Of a stretch of 64,000 bases of DNA, positions 16,360 to 24,540 are shown piece after piece (position 1 is the first letter of the stretch; every line of letters starts with the position of its first letter). Under the pieces are notes generated by a model. That model saw only the letters and a program-made list of their open reading frames with translations, ran no database searches and was not told where the DNA came from. The position numbers and the translations under genes are program-made. The DNA is taken from the NCBI GenBank assembly GCA_035456105.1, contig DATIDV010000051.1, positions 62,001-126,000 of the forward strand. Direction: 5' to 3'. Origin of the DNA: Viridibacterium sp035456105 (GTDB lineage: Bacteria > Pseudomonadota > Gammaproteobacteria > Burkholderiales > Rhodocyclaceae).

Positions 16360-18669
16360 GTGGGCAACGCAAAAGACTTCCAGAGCGACGAACATACCAA
16401 CGGTATATTGCACCCAGCCTCAATGCAGACGACATCAACTGTCGGACCACTGACTGCAGAGCAACTCGCCTACTGGCGGCAGAATCTATCCGGCGCACCT
16501 GCGCTACTTGAACTGCCAACGGATTACCCCCGTCCCGCGATACAAAGCAAACGTCTGGCACGGCTGCCCTTTGTTGCCAACGCATCGACCGCGGCAGCGC
16601 TAAACACACTGGCCCACGCCGCTGGGGTCAGCCTTCAGGACGTCGCGCTCAGCGCCTTCGCGATACTTCTCTCGCGCTACAGCGGCCAAAGCGATGTGGT
16701 GCTGGGATTTGCATCGTCCAGCTTCAACTCCTCGATCACGCCGGCCATCCTGCGTTGTGAGCTAAGCGATGGACTGCGATTCGTTGAGATAGCAAAGCTG
16801 CTTCATGCCAAACGCATCGATGCAGGCAAGCACCCCCGCATTGGCCGCGAATTGATCGCGGAAGCCTTGGGCTTCACAACAAGCTCAAGCCACGCGCTTC
16901 TGACTCAAGCTCTGCTGTTGATCGACGCAACGCATGCGGATGAAGTTTCCGACTTCGATCTCGTATTGAACCTTACTGATTCAGACAGTCTGCAGGGCGA
17001 ATTCCTTTACGCCGTCGATCTGTTCAAGCCGACCACAATCGAGCGCATGACGGCACACTTCCTGAACTTGCTCGACTCAGCAGCAAGCAACATTGGTGCT
17101 CCGGCATCGTCGCATTCGATTTTAAGCTCCGACGAACACCAGAAAATCATCATCGACTGGAACGCCACTGACGCCAACTTTCCAGAAGCCTGTGCGCACG
17201 AGCTGTTCGAGGCGAAGGTCCGCGAGAGGCCTCATGGCCGAGCTGTTGTATTCGGCGAACAGAGCCTGAGCTACGCGGAACTCAACACGAGGGCTAACCA
17301 GCTGGCGCATTACCTGATCGCTCACAACGTAGGGCCTGACGTACTTGTCGGCGTCTGCGTGAAGCGCTCGGTCGACATGGTCGTAGCTCTTCTTGCCATC
17401 CTGAAAGCCGGCGGCGCCTACGTACCGCTCGATCCAGCCTACCCGGCAGATCGTCTCGCATACATGATTGACGATGCCAAGCCCGCCTTGCTGCTGACAC
17501 AAGAAGTCCTTCTGGGTCTCCTTGGGCATGCCGAGTGCAAGGTCTTCTGCCTGGATCGAGATCAGCCGCTCCTGCGTGACAGACCCGAGCACGACCCGAC
17601 CGGGCGCGCAATGCCTTCAACACTCGCCTATGTCATCTACACGTCCGGATCCACGGGAAAACCGAAAGGTGTCGCGCTTGAGCATCGTGGCTTGAGCAAT
17701 CTGTGCGTTGCTCAGGGCGACGCCTTCGAGGTCGACGAGCATAGCCAGGTACTGCAGTTTGCGTCGATCAGTTTCGATGCCGCGGTGTCGGAGACGTTCG
17801 TCACCTTTGCCAAAGGCGCCTGCCTGCATCTGATCCGGCAGGAAAGCCTGCGCTCAGCTTACGAAATCATGTCCCTGATCGAGAGATCCCGCATCAGCGT
17901 CGTTACCCTCCCCCCTTCGCTGCTCGCCGTACTTCCAAAAAAGGCACTCCCCGCGTTGCGCACGCTGGTGCTGGCAGGTGAAGCCTGGTCGCCCGAGCTG
18001 GCGCGCCACTGGGGCTCTGGCCGGCGGCTGCTCAATGCCTACGGACCTACAGAAGGCACCGTCTGCGCAACCTGGTTCGAGGTCGATGCAGGAATCGAAC
18101 ACATCGTTCCCATTGGGAAACCGCTTCAGAACGTAAAGGTGTACATACTCGATCCGAATGGCCAACCGGTTCCAGTCGGCGTTGCAGGTGAGTTGTATAT
18201 CGCGGGCCCAAACCTCGCACGCGCTTATCTGCGCCAACCGGAGCTCACCGTAGAACGGTTCATCCTCAACCCCTTCTCTAACGAATATTGCGGGCGCATG
18301 TATCGCACCGGAGACAAAGCGCGCTACCTCGAAGACGGGAATATCGAGTTCCTCGGTCGGATTGACAATCAAGTCAAGCTTCGCGGTTATCGGATCGAGC
18401 TTGGCGAAATCGAGGCAACGCTAACCACCCACACTGACGTCAAGGACGCGGTGGTCATGGTGCGTGAAGATCATCCAGGAGAGAGGCGATTGGTTGCTTA
18501 TGTCATCAGCAATAACGACTTGACTCCAGAACTATTGAAATCGCATCTGAAATGTACACTGCCGGATTACATGCTTCCGCAGAGTTTCGTATTCCTCCAG
18601 GCCCTCCCAATGAGCCCGAATGGAAAGGTGGATCGTAAGTCCTTGCCCCCTCCAGGAACACTCCCCTAG
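16360..18669 (+). CDS. NRPS protein: C-terminal half of a condensation domain plus adenylation domain, no carrier
   Basis: A 769-residue protein. Residues ~28-265 match only the second half of a condensation domain, starting at motif C4 (YWRQNLSGAP, LPTDYPRP); the half with the catalytic HHxxxDG is absent and is not encoded upstream. Residues ~270-765 are a complete adenylation domain: A3 YTSGSTGKPKG at about 427-437, A5 NAYGPTEGT, A7 YRTGD, A8 GRIDNQVKLRGYRIELGE and A10 PNGKVDRK. By hand alignment to GrsA the pocket reads D-A-S-S-V-A-A-V-C, closest to codes for aromatic amino acids; this is inference. There is no C-terminal carrier domain, so it must load a free carrier, probably the next gene. 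GTG start with GGAG six bases upstream. Confidence 0.88.
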   Translation: MGNAKDFQSDEHTNGILHPASMQTTSTVGPLTAEQLAYWRQNLSGAPALLELPTDYPRPAIQSKRLARLPFVANASTAAALNTLAHAAGVSLQDVALSAFAILLSRYSGQSDVVLGFASSSFNSSITPAILRCELSDGLRFVEIAKLLHAKRIDAGKHPRIGRELIAEALGFTTSSSHALLTQALLLIDATHADEVSDFDLVLNLTDSDSLQGEFLYAVDLFKPTTIERMTAHFLNLLDSAASNIGAPASSHSILSSDEHQKIIIDWNATDANFPEACAHELFEAKVRERPHGRAVVFGEQSLSYAELNTRANQLAHYLIAHNVGPDVLVGVCVKRSVDMVVALLAILKAGGAYVPLDPAYPADRLAYMIDDAKPALLLTQEVLLGLLGHAECKVFCLDRDQPLLRDRPEHDPTGRAMPSTLAYVIYTSGSTGKPKGVALEHRGLSNLCVAQGDAFEVDEHSQVLQFASISFDAAVSETFVTFAKGACLHLIRQESLRSAYEIMSLIERSRISVVTLPPSLLAVLPKKALPALRTLVLAGEAWSPELARHWGSGRRLLNAYGPTEGTVCATWFEVDAGIEHIVPIGKPLQNVKVYILDPNGQPVPVGVAGELYIAGPNLARAYLRQPELTVERFILNPFSNEYCGRMYRTGDKARYLEDGNIEFLGRIDNQVKLRGYRIELGEIEATLTTHTDVKDAVVMVREDHPGERRLVAYVISNNDLTPELLKSHLKCTLPDYMLPQSFVFLQALPMSPNGKVDRKSLPPPGTLP

Positions 18670-18952
18670 GTTTCTTTATTCGCCTTTTGACAACAGTCAA
18701 GTCATTGACTTGTAAAAAAGTGCAATAAGTGCATTGCGCGCTTCGAATAATTTCGGATAAGCTGCAACACTTTTTTGCAAATGCCCGGTTTTCAGGGTGG
18801 ATAGCGCCTCAGCAATTGTCGCGAACTATCAAAAAATAAAATTTGAACAACAAAGACTATTGCTTGCGCACGCTGTGGACGGCGGCTAAAGCATCGACTT
18901 ACAAAGGCAGCGTTGCATGGACGACGATTGCCGACCCATACGGAGATGCGTG
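18670..18952. other. AT-rich spacer with overlapping dyads
   Basis: No gene. TTGAC at 18687, GTCAA at 18696 and TTGAC at 18705 repeat with a 9-base period and form two overlapping dyads, 18687-18700 and 18698-18712. Further on, AAAAAAGTG (18714-18722) is complementary to CACTTTTTT within 18764-18776, so the spacer can fold. The sequence GCAACACTT at 18764 also occurs at 16040. This may be a second control region or a transcript terminator inside the cluster. Confidence 0.4.
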
Positions 18953-19276
18953 ATGACTTCTGACTGTTCGCAGCCTGAATGCTTGACCGCGCGCGGCAAT
19001 GATGCCGACGTCGTATCCACGCAGGTAGCTTCAACGCTGCGCAAGATATGGCAAGGCATTCTTCATATTTCCGACATCAAGCCGGACGATGACTTCTTCG
19101 AACTCGGCGGTGATTCGCTCGCCGCAATACGCGTACTCGTGGAGATCGGTCGGGCATTCGGAGACGAACTCCTCGAGCCGGACATCATCTACACGGCAAG
19201 CCGTTTCGGCGATCTCGTTGGCGCGATCACCAGTGCTTTAGCGCAATCGCCGTCACTCAGCGTCAGCCGGACCTGA
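18953..19276 (+). CDS. Free-standing peptidyl carrier protein
   Basis: A 107-residue protein with one carrier domain. The phosphopantetheine attachment motif DDDFFELGGDSLAAIRV is canonical, with Ser55 as the attachment site. The N-terminal 30 residues are a loose extension with two Cys. Start ATG 18953 is preceded by GGAG at seven bases; an upstream ATG at 18917 is possible. Lying just after the C(half)-A protein, it is the likely trans carrier for that adenylation domain. It needs a phosphopantetheinyl transferase, which is not encoded in the window. Confidence 0.88.
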   Translation: MTSDCSQPECLTARGNDADVVSTQVASTLRKIWQGILHISDIKPDDDFFELGGDSLAAIRVLVEIGRAFGDELLEPDIIYTASRFGDLVGAITSALAQSPSLSVSRT

Positions 19277-19352
19277 TCACACGGTAGCCAGGCACGGCGT
19301 CGAAACGTGCTGTTGACTTGATCTAGAAGAACATCAGAAGGGAGGAGACCTC

Positions 19353-20669
19353 ATGCTGCCCATCGCGTCACTACTTGCCAGGTTCGCCGACAAAACCCTG
19401 CTGAATCTGGGCGGCACGGATCGCTCATTCGCTGCGATTGCTGAAACCGCAGAGAGAATTGCCTCACATCTCGCTGAGATGCCGGATACACCCTTCGTTG
19501 TCTGCGAGTGCTCGGACGTCGAGCGCTATATCTCGGTGTTCTGCGCTTGCGTCATGGCCGATCGCACTATCGTCCCTTTCAGCACCCAGAAGTTCGCCTT
19601 CGAAGATCTGAGCGACGCTCTGCCATCCTTTGCCTACATCGACGAGACAGGGGCTTTGTCCATGCACGGAGGGAGTGGATCTGCGCAGCGCAAGGCCGGC
19701 GATGTCTATTGCCTGTTCACATCCGGCACCACCGGGAAGCCCAAGGGCATTCTCGTCAACGCTGGAAATCTGCAAGCATATGTTGAGGGCATTTCCGCGT
19801 TCATTCCAGAATACCGGACGGCGCGGAATATCTCTGCCGTGTTTTCCCCACTGTTTGACCTGTTCTATCACGACCTGCTGTTGGCAATCACGCATGGTTT
19901 GACACTCCAGGTACCGACTCCCCGTCAGCGAATGACGATGGCTGACTTTGTGACTGAACGTCAGATTGACGTCTGGTTCTCGACTCCTACGCAGGCAGCC
20001 AACATCCTTGCAGCGCGTGCACGAAATGCAGCCGCGTCGACCGCTGCGCCACAACGCAGCATTCCGTTGTCCTTGTTCTGTGGCGAACGTCTTGGCGCTT
20101 CGCTGGCCATGGACTGGGCGCATTCGATGCATGGCGATGTCATCAATGTCTATGGCCCGACCGAGACGACAATCGCGTGCACTGGCGAACGGCTGGATAT
20201 GAGTGTGCTCGACAAGGATTCGGATGTCTCAATAGGCGTGCCCTTTGGCAAGAACACAGCGGCCATTTCCGATCATGGCACCTTGCTCATTTCAGGGCCC
20301 CAGGTCGCCCGCTATCTGCACAGTACCGAAGTGTCGTTTTTCGACACGAAGGATCTCGTGAAACAAGAAGGCGGCAAGTACTACTTTCTGGGTCGTGCAG
20401 ATGGCCAGCTGAAAATCAAAGGGCTTCGTATCGAGAAAGAAGAACTGGAGCGCGTGGCATGTGGGGTACCCGGCGTCCGCTACGCAAAAATTCAACCGAT
20501 TCAGAACGCCGGGCTCGTGACAGGTTTCAACGTGCTGGTTGTCGGCGATGCCCCTGCTCGCCTGATCAGCGAGGCATACAAAAAACGCTATGGCGCGAGC
20601 CTTGTGCCAAGCGGCATCCAGATTGTCGAAGAGTTCGAAACAGGCACGTCTGGCAAGGCGAAAGTCTAG
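19353..20669 (+). CDS. Free-standing adenylation enzyme (aminoacyl-carrier ligase type)
   Basis: A 438-residue member of the AMP-forming ligase family, short like stand-alone adenylation enzymes such as DltA or PltF. Motifs: A3 FTSGTTGKPKG, A4-like FDLFYHDLLLA, A5 NVYGPTETT, A8 GRADGQLKIKGLRIEKEE, and a C-terminal Lys in GTSGKAKV. The hand-derived pocket code is D-L-H-T-L-C-V-I-A, which I cannot match to a known amino acid. A strong Shine-Dalgarno (GGGAGGAG) precedes the ATG. The next gene, 12 bases on, is a carrier protein, its probable partner. Proline is the specificity suggested by the neighbouring dehydrogenase, but this is a guess. Confidence 0.85.
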   Translation: MLPIASLLARFADKTLLNLGGTDRSFAAIAETAERIASHLAEMPDTPFVVCECSDVERYISVFCACVMADRTIVPFSTQKFAFEDLSDALPSFAYIDETGALSMHGGSGSAQRKAGDVYCLFTSGTTGKPKGILVNAGNLQAYVEGISAFIPEYRTARNISAVFSPLFDLFYHDLLLAITHGLTLQVPTPRQRMTMADFVTERQIDVWFSTPTQAANILAARARNAAASTAAPQRSIPLSLFCGERLGASLAMDWAHSMHGDVINVYGPTETTIACTGERLDMSVLDKDSDVSIGVPFGKNTAAISDHGTLLISGPQVARYLHSTEVSFFDTKDLVKQEGGKYYFLGRADGQLKIKGLRIEKEELERVACGVPGVRYAKIQPIQNAGLVTGFNVLVVGDAPARLISEAYKKRYGASLVPSGIQIVEEFETGTSGKAKV

Positions 20670-20681
20670 GAGGAGAAGAAC

Positions 20682-20915
20682 ATGTTGAAAGATCAGATTG
20701 TTTCCGAATTGCTTGCGAACCGCGATGCAGGCGTGATGAAGATCGACGATGACTACGAGCTCGACTCGCTGGCCAAGCTCGAAGTCGTTGCCTTTCTCGA
20801 GAATATAAAAGAGGGCTTTCTTGACAACAGCTTTGATGCCGTTGCGGATGCCAGCTCGCTCGACGCCATCCTCGCCGTATTCGACTCCTACCAACTCGTC
20901 AGCGAAGAGCCCTGA
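20682..20915 (+). CDS. Second free-standing carrier protein
   Basis: A 77-residue acyl/peptidyl carrier. The attachment Ser29 lies in DDDYELDSLAKLEVV, a divergent ELDSL form that resembles small dedicated carriers rather than NRPS-embedded ones. AGGAGGAG lies directly upstream of the ATG, and the gene follows the free-standing adenylation gene by 12 bases, so the two form an adenylation-carrier pair. It differs clearly from the first carrier of the cluster and so probably carries a different building block. Confidence 0.88.
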   Translation: MLKDQIVSELLANRDAGVMKIDDDYELDSLAKLEVVAFLENIKEGFLDNSFDAVADASSLDAILAVFDSYQLVSEEP

Positions 20916-21046
20916 GCGAAGCTAATCGCCCTCAAGGCGACGACAGCTTCACTCACCAACAACTCTAATCCATCGCCCCCACACGACAGCACAAGATCGG
21001 TCACCAGGCGTTATGTGGCCGGCAATGTACTGCCGTAAAAAAAGAA

Positions 21047-21937
21047 ATGTCTGTCAGCTGCGTGCATATTCAGGCCCATTGCCATCGATCATTCGCTGAA
21101 CTACAGCCTGTGCCGGCGGTAGTTCCGTGGTTCAGCGAGTACTGCGAAGGGCTGCTGAGCCCTTTCGGCCTGCAAACGGATCCATCGCGCCTCGAGAACG
21201 GGGCAAACAACGATTTTCTGGCTATGGGGCGCGCTGTCATCAGGCCCTTGCAACATCGGAGCGCGTTGAAGGACATCAGCCTTTTTCTGATGGCTCATCA
21301 GACGCTCGATACGTACTACCCGTTCAGATCGAACACAACTCGCCTGTGTCGAGAGTTCGACATTTCGGCACCTGCGATAGGTCTCACCGAACAGGAGCTC
21401 AGCAGCCCCTATATCGCCTTGATGACCCTGCTAGCGGCCTTCCGAGAAGGCCGGTCCGCCGGCTCGGGACTGTTACTCATCCTGGATCAAGGCACCCTCC
21501 CCTACACCCGCCCGGGCTACCCCGCTTCTGTGATCGACAATGCACTGGCACTGACGGTAAGCGGTACCCCGAATGCGGACAGCATCAGCATGAGCGGCAA
21601 GCGATACTGGGTCGAGGCAAGACGCTTGACGCCGTCCTGGATCGTTCAGTCGATCTACGCCTACCTCGACGAACAGCGCATCAACTTGCGGGACGTGCAT
21701 GTCGTCGTTGATGGCCAGCTGGATCCAGGCGTAGCGGCAGAACTTCCGGCCCCCACGACCGTAGCCGATGCGCGGCTCATGTCCTCTGCCGGACTGGTTG
21801 CCACTCTCAACTTACTCAACCAGGGCTCCACTCCGGTCTTGCTGAGCCATCTCTCTCGGGACGGGCACCTGTATCTCTTTTTGTTCAGTGTGCAAAACCA
21901 GTCATGTATTCAGGGGGGCGCGTCATGCTCTATCTGA
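21047..21937 (+). CDS. Catalytically degenerate KASIII-like protein
   Basis: A 296-residue protein with a thiolase/KASIII-like pattern that aligns with the following gene but lacks the active-site residues. Where KASIII has Cys, the segment ELSSPYIALMTLL has Leu (aligned on the shared Pro). Where KASIII has the HxxN motif, VVVDGQLD has Asp. It overlaps the next gene by 13 bases. A degenerate subunit paired with an active one is known from PqsB/PqsC, where the two form a heterodimer. By analogy this is a structural subunit of the next protein. Family membership itself is moderately sure, since the sequence is divergent. Confidence 0.65.
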   Translation: MSVSCVHIQAHCHRSFAELQPVPAVVPWFSEYCEGLLSPFGLQTDPSRLENGANNDFLAMGRAVIRPLQHRSALKDISLFLMAHQTLDTYYPFRSNTTRLCREFDISAPAIGLTEQELSSPYIALMTLLAAFREGRSAGSGLLLILDQGTLPYTRPGYPASVIDNALALTVSGTPNADSISMSGKRYWVEARRLTPSWIVQSIYAYLDEQRINLRDVHVVVDGQLDPGVAAELPAPTTVADARLMSSAGLVATLNLLNQGSTPVLLSHLSRDGHLYLFLFSVQNQSCIQGGASCSI

Positions 21938-22851
21938 ACGAAGTGTTCAAGCATGTGCCCTCGGGCAGGAAGACCGTGCAGGACCTTGCCGAAGACCTGC
22001 AGCTGACGCCTCAGGAAGTTTCAGTCTTTCGCTCGGTGTATGGCCTGCGTGAAATTGCCGTTGCGGAGAATGGCGGCGCGTTCGCGCTTCTCGACGCAGT
22101 GCTTGAACAAGTAGTGACTAACACCGCTTTTGACCTGAAGCAGATCAAGTACATCTTTCATTGTCACGCGGCTCCCTGTGTCTGTCCTTCGGGTGGCGAA
22201 CTCTTGGGGCCTCTCAAGAAGAAGCACAATCTCGAGCATGCGGTATCGGTGGGGCTTGCTCAGGATCAGTGTGCGACGCCACTGACAGCGCTCAATCTGG
22301 CCGAGATCCTGCTGCAGGACGAATCCGACGACGCCAAGGTGCTTCTTCTGACCGGAGAGGTTGGTTTCACCCCCAAGCTACGCCTGATTCCGAATACGAC
22401 AATCATCGGCGATGCCTCTGCCGCATGCATCGTCGGCAAGCAGGGAACGCGCAATGCAGTACTGACCGTCGCACAACGAAAATTTGAACTGGCAGATGCT
22501 GAACCACCGGTCGGTTCCATTCCGGTGCCAGCAACCAGCTACGGCGACAACCTCCTGCAGGTGGTGCGCGACGCGCTGGCCGGCGCGTCACTAGGTATCG
22601 ATCAGATATCGCAGATAGTCATTCATAACGTCAATAGCATTTCCTGGAAATTCTTCGCGCGGAATTTTCCTTGCCCGATTGACCTGATCTATCTCGACAA
22701 TATTGGGAAGACCGGTCACTGCTTTACCTCGGATCCGTTTATCAATTACTGCGACGCACTCGAGGCAGGTCGGATCAAGCAGGGAGACCACTTCATGATG
22801 GTTTCGATCGGGACCAGCTCCACCTTCGCTGCCGTCGTCCTTCAACACTAG
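21925..22851 (+). CDS. KASIII-family ketosynthase/acyltransferase
   Basis: A 308-residue FabH-like enzyme. Candidate catalytic residues are Cys116 (AQDQCATPLTALNLA) and His234 in IVIHNVNS, which keeps the HxxN pattern. The third position is unclear: Asn259 and the GH pair in KTGHCFTSD follow, the latter as in the acyl-transferring KASIII branch (CerJ, CloN2, PqsC types) rather than in FabH. It probably moves an acyl group from a carrier protein to another carrier or to a small molecule, or condenses it with malonyl. Start ATG 21925 follows a G-rich stretch and gives a 13-base overlap with the degenerate partner, implying coupled translation. Confidence 0.85.
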   Translation: MLYLNEVFKHVPSGRKTVQDLAEDLQLTPQEVSVFRSVYGLREIAVAENGGAFALLDAVLEQVVTNTAFDLKQIKYIFHCHAAPCVCPSGGELLGPLKKKHNLEHAVSVGLAQDQCATPLTALNLAEILLQDESDDAKVLLLTGEVGFTPKLRLIPNTTIIGDASAACIVGKQGTRNAVLTVAQRKFELADAEPPVGSIPVPATSYGDNLLQVVRDALAGASLGIDQISQIVIHNVNSISWKFFARNFPCPIDLIYLDNIGKTGHCFTSDPFINYCDALEAGRIKQGDHFMMVSIGTSSTFAAVVLQH

Positions 22852-22869
22852 AGCGGCCCTGCCTCCGAC

Positions 22870-24045
22870 ATGACATCCCAATCCATCTACCTGTCCGAAC
22901 AACATGCCGCCTTCGGGGAGCGCATCCGACGTTTTCTAAGCGAACACGTCGCGCCCTACGCGGAACAGTGGGAGCTGGAGCGCGCAATTCCAAGGCAAGC
23001 CTGGAAGACGATGGGAGACCATGGCCTGCTCGGACTGATCCATTCGCCACAATCCGGTGGTGGCGGCCACGATTTATTCCAATCCATCGTTTTCCTCGAA
23101 GAGCTTGGCCGGTTGGGCTATGGTGGCGTACGCGCCAGCATTTCGGTTCATGCCTATATGGCGACGCATTACCTTGGCAGGCACGCCAATGCCGACCTGC
23201 AGGAACGCTACCTGCGCCCGGCGATTCGTGGCGAGAAAATCGCGGCGCTTGCAATTACGGAGTGGGAAGCAGGTTCGGACTTATCGCGGTTGGCAACGAC
23301 TGCAGAGCTCGAAGGCGATCACTTCTGCGTCAATGGCGTCAAGACATTCATCACCAATGGGATCAATGCTGACTTCTACGTGCTGGCCGTACGCACGCAG
23401 CGCCCGGCGGAAGACGCTCGCCGTGCCAATACCGGCATTTCCCTGCTGCTCGTGGACGCACATGCGGACGGCATAGCTCGCGTACCACAGGAGAAAATAG
23501 GCTGGCATGCGGCAGGTACAGCAGAGATTCGTTTCCGCAATGTCCGCGTCCCTGCGGGCAACCTGATCGGCCGCAGCAATAGCGGCTTCATGCATCTCAT
23601 GCGTGGCTTTCAGCTCGAGCGACTCGTCGCGGCGGCGCTCGCCCTTGGTGGCATCGAATACTGCATCGACAGCACGTTGACACACATTCGCTCACGCCCG
23701 GCGTTTGACGGCAAATTGTCAAACCTGCAAACCATCAGGCACCGCATGGCTAACCTGACGACCGAGCTTTTCAGTACACGCGCTCTGACCTATCACGCGG
23801 CCTGGATGTACCAGCGTGATGAGTTGTCTGCAAAAGAGTGTTCGATGGCCAAGCTGCAGGCAACGGAACTTGCTTGCCGCGCAGCAGATGACTGTCTGCA
23901 GTTGCAAGGTGCACGCGGCTATCTGGCGAACTCCGACATTGCGCGCATGTATCGGGATGCACGTGCAGGCTCAATGGCGGGTGGCGCCAGCGAGGTGATG
24001 CGAGACATCATCGCTCAGCAGCTTATCGACATGCAGGATGCATGA
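22870..24045 (+). CDS. Acyl-CoA-dehydrogenase-family flavoenzyme, likely acyl-carrier oxidation
   Basis: A 391-residue FAD enzyme with the complete acyl-CoA dehydrogenase fold. Seen are ITEWEAGSDLSRL (flavin contact), GTAEIRFRNVRVP and the C-terminal RMYRDARAGSMAGGASEVM. At the MCAD Glu376 position there is Gly (about 371), while Glu250 in FQLERL sits where isovaleryl- and long-chain dehydrogenases carry their base. This switch is also reported for enzymes that oxidise prolyl-carrier to pyrrolyl-carrier. Given the adenylation and carrier genes upstream, oxidation of a carrier-bound aminoacyl group is plausible. It follows the KASIII gene by 18 bases. Confidence 0.87.
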   Translation: MTSQSIYLSEQHAAFGERIRRFLSEHVAPYAEQWELERAIPRQAWKTMGDHGLLGLIHSPQSGGGGHDLFQSIVFLEELGRLGYGGVRASISVHAYMATHYLGRHANADLQERYLRPAIRGEKIAALAITEWEAGSDLSRLATTAELEGDHFCVNGVKTFITNGINADFYVLAVRTQRPAEDARRANTGISLLLVDAHADGIARVPQEKIGWHAAGTAEIRFRNVRVPAGNLIGRSNSGFMHLMRGFQLERLVAAALALGGIEYCIDSTLTHIRSRPAFDGKLSNLQTIRHRMANLTTELFSTRALTYHAAWMYQRDELSAKECSMAKLQATELACRAADDCLQLQGARGYLANSDIARMYRDARAGSMAGGASEVMRDIIAQQLIDMQDA

Positions 24046-24540
24046 CTTCTCAGAATATTTATTTCAAGTTTTACATGCAGGAAGCAAGGCAGCAGATGAT
24101 CGGTGGTGACGTGTTGCCACCACCACAAAAGTAAATAAGCAGCCCCGCGTCTCTGACGACGGGGCCGAACCTGACCGCCGAAAAATCGAAAATATCCGGC
24201 GGATGTGGGTGTGCCTTTGGAGAGGGCCAAATGAATCGTTCGTCTCATTCGTCTCGTGGCAAGCGGGTTGGCGAAGGCCTGTGGATTGCGCCCGGCAGAT
24301 GGTTTGCCACGCCCAGGATTTGCCGCCGAGATCAGGCTTGTCTCCCCCCTCCCCGGCCTTTCGCCGCAGCCATGTCCGCTTCGAGCGATCTTGCGATTGT
24401 CTTTGCAACGCACGAAGCGACTCGTCGAGTGCGCTCCCGCCACAGATCTCAAGCAACGGCACCGCCGTCATGACCACTACAAAGAAGCCCACGCCAATCC
24501 AGCTTGAGTCGTCAAACCATAATTGGGGAAAAAAATAATC
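24046..24540. other. 495-bp intergenic region
   Basis: No convincing gene. Two GC-rich hairpins (around 24101-24124, GTGGTG/CACCAC, and around 24142-24166, CCCCG/CGGGG) may end the upstream transcript. The rest has open frames on both strands, but without family resemblance. The downstream cytochrome gene probably has its own promoter here. Confidence 0.4.

Noticed and set aside
24064..24492. 142-codon reverse frame in the gap before the di-heme gene
   Set aside because: It starts with a hydrophobic stretch, but the rest is random-looking and has no ribosome site or family.
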